DNA of 23,623 nucleotides from Pullilachnospira_A gallistercoris (GCA_018712125.1 DVHM01000070.1:1-23623), one strand, 5' to 3'. Shown: positions 15,944 through 22,596, counted from the first letter of the stretch. Notes: generated by a model from the sequence alone, not told the origin. Made by a program: numbers and translations.

Positions 15944-16045
15944 TGCACCGGCGTAATAATCGGTATAATCTGCCTCGTTGGCGAAGAGGATGTAATCTCC
16001 ATCCACAAACCCCATAAATCCTGCCTCTACATTATATCCTTTCAT
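15932..16045 (-). CDS. 37-residue microprotein, unnamed small family
   Basis: An ATG at 16045 with AGGGAGA seven bases upstream opens a 37-codon frame ending in TAA at 15932. The product begins MKGYNVEAGFMGFVDGDYIL and continues with an acidic, Tyr-rich tail (NEADYTDYY...VED). It is acidic, with no membrane segment, signal peptide or cysteine. I recall similar short MKGYNVE-GYMG-VDG proteins as hypothetical entries in Lachnospiraceae, but I cannot verify that here. It lies 124 bp upstream of the phosphatase gene, with a candidate promoter between, so it may be separately transcribed. Function unknown; the good ribosome site and recognisable pattern argue that it is real. Confidence 0.7.
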   Translation of the reverse strand: MKGYNVEAGFMGFVDGDYILFANEADYTDYYAGAVED

Positions 16046-16321
16046 AATAAAGTCTCCCTGCCATCAAGTATTTCCGAAATCCCCTTTCGGATGATACTAT
16101 CATAGCAGGGAATATGTCCCATTATCGTCCCAGCAGGTTTCTTCGCAAACTTCAGCCCCCAAACAAGAAAAAGCCTCTACAGGCTGATCTTTTTCGCCTC
16201 ACTTGAAGCCTTCTTTGAGCGGGTAGATAAATTTTTCATCCTCTAAACAGAAAAAACAGCAAAAGGGCGGAGAAATTTTGCCCTCAAAAAAGAAAGCCGA
16301 AGAAGAAAAGAGAAAAATGTC

Positions 16322-16353
16322 CGCCTCTAATCGACAAAGTCGCCTTAGAGGCG
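16322..16353. other. Nine-base-pair hairpin in the intergenic region
   Basis: CGCCTCTAA (16322-16330) is the exact inverted complement of TTAGAGGCG (16345-16353). A nested palindrome TCGCCT-TAG-AGGCGA overlaps the right arm. On the minus strand the hairpin is followed by GGACATTTTTC, so it could be a late terminator for the double-SGNH gene, but the T-run is displaced. Confidence 0.4.
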
Positions 16354-16508
16354 AAAAATCGGCGAGAAATTTTGATCAGCAGAGAGCAAGGCAAGGAAAA
16401 AAGTCATCCTCCGCAGAGAAAAATCCGCAAAGAGGCGGAAATCTGCATCGCCATCCCTCGCCTCCATCGCCATACGGCATCGGAAAGCACCAAAAGCGCC
16501 ACATAGAA

Positions 16509-16541
16509 GAAGACGGCATCCCACCTACGAATGCCGTCTTC
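16509..16541 (-). terminator. Perfect 11-bp hairpin downstream of the double-SGNH gene (possible terminator)
   Basis: GAAGACGGCAT (16509-16519) and ATGCCGTCTTC (16531-16541) are perfect inverted repeats with an 11-base loop. Read on the minus strand it follows the SGNH stop by about 55 bases, but only TTCTAT rather than a proper T-run follows. One arm is part of the 13-bp tandem array. Confidence 0.4.
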
Positions 16542-16593
16542 GAATACCATCTTTGATCGCCGTCTTTGAATGCTGTCTTCGGATGCCGTCTCC
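16529..16593. repeat. Five degenerate 13-bp tandem repeats
   Basis: Five consecutive 13-mers related to GAATGCCGTCTTC start at 16529, 16542, 16555, 16568 and 16581, differing at one to four positions. The array ends three bases beyond the double-SGNH stop codon. One further copy in inverted orientation (16509-16520) makes the hairpin listed separately. Confidence 0.8.
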
Positions 16594-16596
16594 ACG

Positions 16597-18096
16597 TTAC
16601 TGTCCCAGGAAACCGAGAAGCTGACGCTCCATCTCCGGCCCCCACCACAGCATGTAGCCTGCCCGGGTGGGATGGATGTTGTCCTTCATGTAGAGCTTCC
16701 GCTGCTCATCGGTAATGTTGTTGAACTCCTGGGGTGTGAAGAGATCAATCACATAGAAGTTGTCATACTTCTCGGAGAGTCCATTTACCGCGTCCACCAT
16801 TGCCGCATACTCCGGGCTGTCATAGTAGCTTCCGGTGTAAAAGACCACCGGACAGTTCCAGGTACTCTGGGCGTAGGTAATGATGTACTCGATGGCGCCC
16901 ATAATGGTGGATGTGTCAAAATCCTCAAGATTCGTGGAGTCGCTGACCGATCCCAGGGGCAGCCCCGCCGTGGCGTCGTTGGTGGAGAGCTGACAGAGGA
17001 ACAGATCACACTGCGCGTTCGGATCAAAGTTCGCAATTCTGCTCACATAGGAAGTATCGTTCTGGTTGACCAGAGTCGTACCGCTGACCGCCTCCTTAAC
17101 CAGATCCATGCCAAACCGGGCTGAGAGATACTCGCCCACCGCCTGCTCCATGGAGCCGGAACCGTAGGTTACCGAGGATCCCAGCGCGAAGAGCGTGCCG
17201 CCGTCCAGGGGGCTGTTCTCCATCTCCGTGAGATTTGCCATATCGTACTCCTCGCCGTTGCCCTCCAGCTTCAGAGCCGTAAAATTGTTATAATACAGCA
17301 GAATCATCTGCGTCTCCATCTTCGGCCCCCACCACTGGGAATACCCGGCGCGGGTGGGATGAATGTCATCATTCATATACAGCTTGCGATCCTCATCGGA
17401 GATATCGTTGAACTCCTCATCGGTATAGAGATCGATCACAAAGAAATAATGGTATTTGTCCTGAAGCTGCAGCGCCGCGTCCACCATGTCCGCATAGCGG
17501 TCATTATCATAGTAGCTGCCTGTGTACATAACCACCGGGCAGTCCCAGGTCTGATGAGCATAGTTGATGATGTACTCAATAGCCCCGATGACCGTCTGTG
17601 TATCGAAATCCTCCAGGTTTCTGCTGTCGCTGATCTCGCCCAGGTCTTTTTTCTGGGTCGCGTCGTTGGTGGAGAGCTGCACCAGAAATACATCGCAGTC
17701 CGCGTCCGGATCCAGATTGTTTTTCATCCGGCTCACATAGGAGGAACTCCCACTGTCCACCAGGGTCGTGCCGCTGACCGCTTCCTTGACCAGGTTCATA
17801 CCCAGCCGCGTACAAAGGTACTCGCCCACTGCCTGCTCCATGGAGGCTGCGCCGTAAGTCACGGAGGACCCCAGGGCAAACATGGTCTCCCCCTTCATGG
17901 GGCTGTACTCATTCTCCTCCAGATTCGCGAAATCGTACTCCTCGGCGTTTCCCGGCAGACGTTTCATTCGCATTTCCTGAAGCCCCTTCAGCGGCCCCAT
18001 ACCGCCCAGCAGTCCCAGAAGAACCATCTGGATCACAACCAGAATTACTACCACAATCACAACAATCATCACAATTTTCTTCCTCTTTTTCGTCAT
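16597..18096 (-). CDS. Membrane-anchored protein with two tandem SGNH/GDSL hydrolase domains
   Basis: The ATG at 18096 (AAGGGAG five bases upstream) gives 499 residues. After a lysine-rich start, a Val/Ile-rich helix (about 8-33) looks like an uncleaved signal anchor, placing the rest outside the cell. Two copies of one SGNH domain follow. Copy 1: block I GSS (nucleophile probably Ser78), Gly109, block III TND (143-145), catalytic DxxH at Asp243-His246. Copy 2: Ser308, Gly339, TND 372-374, Asp472-His475. Residues 74-113 and 304-343 match at 34 of 40 positions, so the duplication is clear and both active sites are intact. SGNH enzymes are esterases or deacylases, here possibly acting on acylated envelope glycans. 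The gene lies 136 bp after the LysR gene on the same strand. Substrate unknown. Confidence 0.88.
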   Translation of the reverse strand: MTKKRKKIVMIVVIVVVILVVIQMVLLGLLGGMGPLKGLQEMRMKRLPGNAEEYDFANLEENEYSPMKGETMFALGSSVTYGAASMEQAVGEYLCTRLGMNLVKEAVSGTTLVDSGSSSYVSRMKNNLDPDADCDVFLVQLSTNDATQKKDLGEISDSRNLEDFDTQTVIGAIEYIINYAHQTWDCPVVMYTGSYYDNDRYADMVDAALQLQDKYHYFFVIDLYTDEEFNDISDEDRKLYMNDDIHPTRAGYSQWWGPKMETQMILLYYNNFTALKLEGNGEEYDMANLTEMENSPLDGGTLFALGSSVTYGSGSMEQAVGEYLSARFGMDLVKEAVSGTTLVNQNDTSYVSRIANFDPNAQCDLFLCQLSTNDATAGLPLGSVSDSTNLEDFDTSTIMGAIEYIITYAQSTWNCPVVFYTGSYYDSPEYAAMVDAVNGLSEKYDNFYVIDLFTPQEFNNITDEQRKLYMKDNIHPTRAGYMLWWGPEMERQLLGFLGQ

Positions 18097-18232
18097 AAAA
18101 ACTCCCTTCTGCGAAATTTGAAAAATACCTTCCAGATTCATTTTAAGGGAGTTCTTTATTACCGTCCAATTACAATTTAAAATATCTTTATAATACAAAA
18201 CCTATATAACATTTCAGACTTCTGCGTCCAGC

Positions 18233-19162
18233 TCACGCCTCCCCGGCCAGTTCCGCCTTCTGCTGCACCGTCTCAAAGTATTCCCGGATACCGTCCATGC
18301 AGGCCCGATCCTCCCTGGTAATGTACTTTTCCTGGGGATAACGGAGACAGACGGTCCGCCGGACGTCGAAATCCTCCAGTTTTTTCATCCGCACAAAATC
18401 CTCCCCGAATCCCTTCCAGGAGACGGCCGGAACCAGGGCCATCCCCTGGCCGCTTCTGAGCAGATCCCGCATCAGGCTCGGATTGTCCACCCACACGGCT
18501 GCCTCCGGACGCTTCGCCGCCAGGGCGAGATTTTTCTGCACAATCGCTCCCAGCGCCCAGTTCTCATTGAGACAGATAAAGTCCTCTTCCAGCACATCCA
18601 CCAGTTTCAGGTGTTCCCGCTCCGCCATCGGATGATCCGCCGGGAGGGCCAGAAGGATCTCCTCCTCGAAGAGCACCTCATAGCGTCTCCCCTCATAGAT
18701 CTGATTTCCCCCGGAAAAATAGTCCTCCGCCCGGCCGTCCAGAGCGATCACGTCGATATCATTTTCCTGTGTGCCCTTCTGCCTCCACTGGAAAATATGG
18801 TATTTGATCTGGGGCGTACGCTTCTTCAGAAACTGCAGCATCTGGGGCAGGTGCATGGAAGCGCAGCCAATGTATATGGACACCTCCCGGTGGGCTCTGG
18901 CGTTGTTCTCCTCGATCTCCGTCAGCGCGCCCCGGTAAATTTCCTCCATGTTTTTGGCTGCCCGCAGCATGATTTTTCCGTTCTCGTTTAAAATCAGGCG
19001 TTTTCCCCGGCGTTCAAACAGCGGGAAACCCAACTCCTCCTCCAGCCGCTTGATGGTCTGACTCAGCGACGGCTGGGAAATGTGTAAAAGCTCCGCCGCC
19101 TCGGACATGTTCTCCGTCCGGGCAACCGCCACAAAATTGTTGATCTGATTCCAGGACTGCAT
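18233..19162 (-). CDS. LysR-family transcriptional regulator
   Basis: The 309-residue protein has the standard layout: a winged HTH in residues 1-60 (NNFVAVARTENMSEAAELLHISQPSLSQTIKRLEEELGFPLFERRG in outline, with SQPSLSQTIKRLE as recognition helix), a linker helix, and an effector-binding domain from about 90, including VSIYIGCAS and EILLALPADHPMA. LysR proteins usually control a divergent operon in response to a small ligand. Here the divergent genes are an SGNH hydrolase and an AEC permease, and a second SGNH gene lies downstream on the same strand. GGGGAGG precedes the ATG at 19162. The inducer is unknown. Confidence 0.95.
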   Translation of the reverse strand: MQSWNQINNFVAVARTENMSEAAELLHISQPSLSQTIKRLEEELGFPLFERRGKRLILNENGKIMLRAAKNMEEIYRGALTEIEENNARAHREVSIYIGCASMHLPQMLQFLKKRTPQIKYHIFQWRQKGTQENDIDVIALDGRAEDYFSGGNQIYEGRRYEVLFEEEILLALPADHPMAEREHLKLVDVLEEDFICLNENWALGAIVQKNLALAAKRPEAAVWVDNPSLMRDLLRSGQGMALVPAVSWKGFGEDFVRMKKLEDFDVRRTVCLRYPQEKYITREDRACMDGIREYFETVQQKAELAGEA

Positions 19163-19198
19163 CTCTTTTCCTCCCCTGTCAGACTTTCTTATGCTTTT

Positions 19199-19227
19199 AT
19201 TAAATACCTTTTTGATATAATTTTCAA
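19199..19227 (-). promoter_or_regulatory. Candidate promoter of the LysR gene
   Basis: Minus strand: TTGAAA (19227-19222), 17-bp spacer, TTTAAT (19204-19199), each one mismatch from consensus. Predicted start near 19192, about 30 bases before the LysR ATG. The -35 lies within the dyad TTGA-N8-TCAA (19212-19227), suitable for autorepression. Confidence 0.6.
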
Positions 19228-19236
19228 GTGATATAG

Positions 19237-19253
19237 ATAGAAAGATTTCCTAT
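19237..19253. promoter_or_regulatory. Candidate LysR operator in the divergent region
   Basis: ATAGAAAGATTTCCTAT is an interrupted palindrome (ATAG-AA---TT-CTAT) centred at 19245, about 44 bp before the likely start of the SGNH-permease transcript. That is the usual place for a LysR activator site. A second dyad, TTGA-N8-TCAA, is at 19212-19227. Assignment is by position and symmetry only. Confidence 0.4.
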
Positions 19254-19276
19254 TATACTATTTCTCCCGAATGGGC

Positions 19277-19282
19277 TATAAT
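19277..19282 (+). promoter_or_regulatory. -10 element of the SGNH-permease operon
   Basis: A perfect TATAAT lies 40 bases before the SGNH start codon. At 16-18 bp upstream only TTATAC/TATACT/ATACTA are found, poor -35 matches, which fits a promoter needing an activator such as the adjacent LysR protein. Confidence 0.55.
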
Positions 19283-19321
19283 AGTTTTCAGAAAAGATAC
19301 ACACAAAAGGAGGAGTACACT

Positions 19322-20059
19322 ATGGACAAGGAAAACAGTTTCGGGAAACTTCCCGAGGGGATGGACGAGGAGCAGGCAAAGGCCATGAAAAAGATGGGCG
19401 ACGCCATGCAGACTCAGATACGCCAGGAGCAGAACAAAAAGGTAAAGAGCTTCAAACAGCTGAACGCCATCGCGAAGAAGGGGGGCATTCTCTTTACCGG
19501 CTCATCTCTGATGGAGCAGTTCCCGGTCTGCGAGATGTGCATGGACGCGGGCTTTATGGAGCCGGTCTACAACCGGGGCATCGGCGGCTTTACCACCGAC
19601 GATTTTCTTGAGAACATCGACGCTCAGCTTCTGGATCTGGAACCGTCCAAAATTTTCATCAACATCGGCACCAACGATATGGGGCCTCAGTACGGAGAGA
19701 ACTGGATGGGACGGCTGTTAAACAACTACCACGCGATCCTGACCCAGTGCAAGGAGAAGCTTCCCGACGCGGAAGTCTACATGATGGCTTACTACCCGGT
19801 CAACGATCACATGCCTGATCGGCCATTCTACTCCTCCTTTATGTTCCAGGTGCGCAACAAGAAAAATCTGGCTCTGGTCAACGCCGAGATGGAGAAACTG
19901 GCGGCGGAATTCGGCTATCACTTTATCAACGTCAACGATGGCCTGACCGACGAGAACGGCGATCTGAAAGAGGAGTACACCATCGAGGGCATCCATATGT
20001 ACCCGGACGCTTACCGTCATGTATTCCGCAACCTGAAACCGTATCTGATGGGGGAATAA
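19322..20059 (+). CDS. SGNH/GDSL-family hydrolase, cytoplasmic
   Basis: The ATG at 19322 is preceded by a perfect AAGGAGG eight bases upstream; the frame is open back to 19271 but that part overlaps the promoter. The 245-residue product has a charged helical N-terminus (about 15-50), then block I in LFTGSSLMEQ (Ser62 as nucleophile), RGIGGF (Gly86), block III GTND (116-119), and near the C-terminus EGIHMYPDAYR with His225; Glu222 stands where Asp is usual in DxxH. No signal peptide is seen, unlike the duplicated SGNH protein nearby. Its stop is four bases before the permease start, so the two are one operon. Likely an esterase or deacylase acting on something imported or exported by the permease; this is inference. 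Confidence 0.88.
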   Translation: MDKENSFGKLPEGMDEEQAKAMKKMGDAMQTQIRQEQNKKVKSFKQLNAIAKKGGILFTGSSLMEQFPVCEMCMDAGFMEPVYNRGIGGFTTDDFLENIDAQLLDLEPSKIFINIGTNDMGPQYGENWMGRLLNNYHAILTQCKEKLPDAEVYMMAYYPVNDHMPDRPFYSSFMFQVRNKKNLALVNAEMEKLAAEFGYHFINVNDGLTDENGDLKEEYTIEGIHMYPDAYRHVFRNLKPYLMGE

Positions 20060-20063
20060 GAAA

Positions 20064-20975
20064 ATGTCAATCGCAGTCATCTTGCTCCAGCAACTGATCA
20101 TCATGGTACTGCTGATGGCGGCCGGTTATCTGATGTTCAAGGGAAAGAAGATTTCCCTGGAAGGTTCCCGCAGCCTGGCCAATATCCTGGTCTACCTCTG
20201 TCTGCCCTGCGTCATCATCAAGGGTTTTCTGGTGGAGCAGACCACCCAGGCCACCATCGGCCTTCTGATCAGCGCTGTCGCCGCCGCGGTTACCCTTGGG
20301 GCGGCCATGTGGATCTCCAGGATCTTTTTCAAGAAGGACGCTGTGGCAAATTTCGCCAGCGCTTTCTCCAACGCGGGGTTCTTCGGCGTTCCGCTGATTA
20401 CCGCATGCATCAGCGACGGAGCCACCTTCTACGTGGCGGCCTTCATCGCCTTCCTGAATCTGCTGCAGTGGACCTACGGAGTGGATCTTCTGACCGGCGG
20501 GCGGGGAAAACTTTCCCTCAAAAAAGTCATTACCGCCCCCTTTATGATCGCAATCCTGATCGGCCTGTTTTTCTACTTCAGCGGCATCGCCATGCCCCAT
20601 ATCCTGCTGCAGTGCGTCAACTTTCTGGCAGGATGCAACACGCCGATCGCCATGTTTACCATCGGCATCTATCTGGCTCAGACCAGTGCGGCGGCCATGT
20701 TCAAAAAGAAAGTGCTCTACGGCGTGTCCGCGGTTCGGCTGATCCTGATCCCGCTGGTTACGCTGGCGCTGCTGTCCCTGCTGCCCGCGGCGTACATGGA
20801 GATGAAAATGGCGATCCTGATCGCGGCCGCCTGCCCGGTGGGCTCCAACGTGGCGGTCTACGCCCATCTTCACGACAGGAATTACCCCTACGCCGTGGAG
20901 ACCGTGGTCATCTCCACGATTCTCTCCCTGATATCCATACCGCTTCTGGTGGCTCTGGCCCAGATGGTCTGGTAG
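20064..20975 (+). CDS. AEC-family permease (auxin efflux carrier-like)
   Basis: A 303-residue, strongly hydrophobic protein with about ten membrane segments in the two-halves layout of the AEC (PF03547) family. Typical features include the N-terminal MAAGYLMFKGKKIS, SLANILVYLCLPC in the first half, FASAFSNAGFFGVPL (the conserved N-x-G-F-x-G/P region), and AACPVGSNVAVYA in the last part. Bacterial members carry small organic anions such as malate or malonate and some amino-acid-like compounds. It follows the SGNH hydrolase by 4 bp, with GGGGGAATAAG as ribosome site inside the upstream gene's end. Substrate unknown. Confidence 0.93.
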   Translation: MSIAVILLQQLIIMVLLMAAGYLMFKGKKISLEGSRSLANILVYLCLPCVIIKGFLVEQTTQATIGLLISAVAAAVTLGAAMWISRIFFKKDAVANFASAFSNAGFFGVPLITACISDGATFYVAAFIAFLNLLQWTYGVDLLTGGRGKLSLKKVITAPFMIAILIGLFFYFSGIAMPHILLQCVNFLAGCNTPIAMFTIGIYLAQTSAAAMFKKKVLYGVSAVRLILIPLVTLALLSLLPAAYMEMKMAILIAAACPVGSNVAVYAHLHDRNYPYAVETVVISTILSLISIPLLVALAQMVW

Positions 20976-21012
20976 ATATCCGACAGTACGGCTTTGTCAA
21001 ACGCAGACATTC

Positions 21013-21066
21013 AAAAAGGACTGTCGCATCCATGATGAAAAAATCACAGATGCGGCAGTCCCTTTC
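21013..21066. terminator. Bidirectional terminator between convergent operons (copy 2 of the dispersed palindrome)
   Basis: GGACTGTCGCATC (21018-21030) pairs with GATGCGGCAGTCC (21049-21061), with one G-U type position. AAAAA on the left gives a T-run for minus-strand transcripts; CTTTCTGTT on the right gives a weaker one for the permease operon. It shares arms and loop with the element at 7173-7217. Confidence 0.85.
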
Positions 21067-21094
21067 TGTTCTACCATTCCTGTCTATCACAGGT

Positions 21095-21379
21095 TCAGAT
21101 CACATTGACAAGAAGCCGTTTCCGATCCCGCTCCTCCATGAGGCGCAGCGCCCTTCTGGCCTTGGAATAGGTGTTGCGGTTGATTCTGATCACGCAGACT
21201 TCACTGGCTCCGTGGTACTTTTCCCTCTTGAAAAAAGGAACGTGCTTCCAGTGCTTGGTAAACGGGATCGCATTGTTTACCAGCACCTCTGTCGTCCGCT
21301 GGCTGACCCTGTGATTGGTGGTACGGCAAAGCACCACATCCTTGTCAATGTGTTTGTCAAAACTCAATTTTCTTTTCAT
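21095..21379 (-). CDS. Conserved-looking basic hypothetical protein, 94 aa
   Basis: I cannot assign a function. The product is small and basic, starts MKRKLSFDKHIDKDVVLCRT, has no membrane segment or signal peptide, and carries HVPFFKREKYHGASEVCVI and a C-terminal Arg-rich helix (ARRALRLMEERDRKRL). The overall look suggests a compact alpha/beta domain that could bind nucleic acid, but no known motif is present. I believe similar proteins occur as hypotheticals in Lachnospiraceae. It lies 46 bp downstream of mecA on the same strand and ends at the bidirectional terminator, so it is probably co-transcribed with mecA. The ribosome site (GAGAGAAG) is weak. Confidence 0.72.
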   Translation of the reverse strand: MKRKLSFDKHIDKDVVLCRTTNHRVSQRTTEVLVNNAIPFTKHWKHVPFFKREKYHGASEVCVIRINRNTYSKARRALRLMEERDRKRLLVNVI

Positions 21380-21425
21380 ATGTATCTGTCTTCTCTCGCC
21401 TGTTTTTTGCTTTTCTCTTTATGTA

Positions 21426-22274
21426 TCACAAACTGCCCAGCTTGGAAACCGCGTCCTCTCCCACGAGCATCTGCCCGTGTTCCTCGACGGCAAATCCGCC
21501 CTGCTCCTCCGTAAATGCGAAACTGCAAAATTCCGAAAGCGTCATGATGGCGTCTGTGATATCCTTTCTTCTGTGGGCGAATTCCAGGCGGAGATAGTAC
21601 TGATCCTGATACTTATACAGACGGGAGGAATAAATCCTGCGGCCCATCAGCTGTCTGCACAGCCTGAGCACCTCCTCCATTGAGTTCTGTACTACCCATA
21701 CCGGCATCTCTCTCTCCTCACTCTGCTCTTTCCCGGCCTCCGGTGCTTCATCTTCCGCCCTGTCGGCTGTATCCTCACAAACCGTGGATTTGCCCTCGGA
21801 AGATTCCGTATCCCCAGAGATTTGCGCCGTTTTCAGGCCTTCCTCCGGTGCCTCTGCATCGGTATCCCGGGCCTCTGCGGCCTCCCCGGAAGGCTCGCTC
21901 TTTTCGGACAGCTCTGCGTTCTTTCCCGCCTCCGCGGCCTGCTCCGCCATCCTCTGCGCCTCCTGCATGATCTTCTGGAATCCCAGCAGCCGTTCCCGGA
22001 AATCCTCCAGACGGTGCTGCATCTTTCCCTCCTCGTCTTCCACAATCAGAAGGGAAATATCTCCGGACCGCAGCACCGACAGCTGTACGCTGAAGGCATG
22101 GCCGATGGTGTCCATATCCAGTTCATCTCTGGCCTGTTCCACAATATCCCGGAGAAACTCCTCCGTCTTGTCTCTGTGGTCCAGAAAATCGTCAATCTCT
22201 ATTCCTTTCTCCCACATCTCCTGCTGAGAGATAATACAGCGAATTGTGGTATCGCTTATCTTCTTAAACTTCAT
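21426..22274 (-). CDS. mecA: Adaptor protein MecA-like (ClpC adaptor)
   Basis: MecA-type adaptors bring substrates to the ClpCP protease. The 282-residue protein shows the family's N-terminal domain (KFKKISDTTIRCIISQQEM, then GIEIDDFLDHRDKTEEFLRDI, residues 1-95) and C-terminal Clp-binding domain (about 190-282; VWVVQNSMEEVLRLCRQL, SSRLYKYQDQYYLRLEF, CSFAFTEEQGG). The linker of about 85 residues is very acidic and rich in Glu, Ala, Ser and Gly, longer than in Bacillus subtilis MecA as I recall it. AGAGGTG precedes the ATG at 22274. The clostridial version may control different targets from competence. Confidence 0.87.
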   Translation of the reverse strand: MKFKKISDTTIRCIISQQEMWEKGIEIDDFLDHRDKTEEFLRDIVEQARDELDMDTIGHAFSVQLSVLRSGDISLLIVEDEEGKMQHRLEDFRERLLGFQKIMQEAQRMAEQAAEAGKNAELSEKSEPSGEAAEARDTDAEAPEEGLKTAQISGDTESSEGKSTVCEDTADRAEDEAPEAGKEQSEEREMPVWVVQNSMEEVLRLCRQLMGRRIYSSRLYKYQDQYYLRLEFAHRRKDITDAIMTLSEFCSFAFTEEQGGFAVEEHGQMLVGEDAVSKLGSL

Positions 22275-22348
22275 AGAACAAACACCTCTTCTCGTTCTCT
22301 ATATCTGTTTATCTATAACATATGCAAGGTATCTTTTGTTTTTCTTAC

Positions 22349-22376
22349 ATTATACTATAATATCCGGATTTTACAA
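22349..22376 (-). promoter_or_regulatory. Candidate mecA promoter
   Basis: Minus strand: TTGTAA (22376-22371), 16-bp spacer, perfect TATAAT (22354-22349); start near 22342, leaving a leader of about 68 bases. Three CCGG-centred sites lie at or just upstream of the -35 (22364-22367, 22387-22390, 22398-22401). Confidence 0.5.
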
Positions 22377-22493
22377 ATGTTAGTTTCCGGTAAATTTCCG
22401 GCAATATTTCTCTGATTTTTTTGATTTTATGGTTCCTTTCAGCACAAATCTGTGTTAATATCTATGTATAGAAGGTTTTAGCTGATCCTTCTT

Positions 22494-22550
22494 GTGGCTC
22501 ACGCTCGCCACCATTCCATTCGCGTGAGCCACTTCTTTTTGTCTTTTTTC
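22494..22550 (+). terminator. Terminator-like hairpin pointing plus, without an obvious plus-strand gene
   Basis: GTGGCTCACGC (22494-22504) is the exact inverted complement of GCGTGAGCCAC (22522-22532), followed by TTCTTTTTGTCTTTTTTC on the plus strand. On the minus strand no T-run follows. No plus-strand gene lies upstream, so either it ends an unannotated plus transcript or its T-run is fortuitous. Confidence 0.55.
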
Positions 22551-22562
22551 GAATAAAGAAAT

Positions 22563-22596
22563 CCCGGAGAACCTTTTACAGGCTTTCCGGGTTTTT
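22563..22596. terminator. Hairpin terminator after tRNA-Leu, possibly bidirectional
   Basis: CCCGGA (22563-22568) pairs with TCCGGG (22586-22591), extended inward by an AACCT/AGGCT-type stem after one mismatch. For the minus-strand tRNA transcript it is followed by ATTTCTTTATTC; on the plus strand by the better run TTTTTCTTTT. Confidence 0.65.

Larger units (their letters stand above)
16046..16596. other. 551-bp intergenic region without a convincing gene
   Basis: Frames here (a Lys/Arg-rich plus-strand frame at 16278-16556 and a minus frame at 16376-16648) have poor composition and no family features. What is visible: the ribosome site and leader of the microprotein gene at the low end; a small hairpin AGCCT-N4-AGGCT followed by TTTTTC on the minus strand (about 16187-16160); a hairpin CGCCTCTAA/TTAGAGGCG at 16322-16353; a hairpin at 16509-16541; and a 13-bp tandem array at 16529-16593. 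The middle part is strikingly A-rich on the plus strand. Confidence 0.6.

Noticed and set aside
15808..16008. N-terminal extension of the histidine phosphatase
   Set aside because: The extra 67 residues come from the tandem repeat and promoter region; the internal ATG has a strong ribosome site and gives the normal family start.
16278..16556. Plus-strand 92-codon Lys/Arg/Ser-rich frame
   Set aside because: TTG start, composition driven by A-rich DNA, and it crosses two hairpins and part of the 13-bp array.
16322..16593. Possible CRISPR array or IS remnant
   Set aside because: Repeats are 13 bp, degenerate and contiguous with no spacers; no transposase fragment or terminal inverted repeats were seen.
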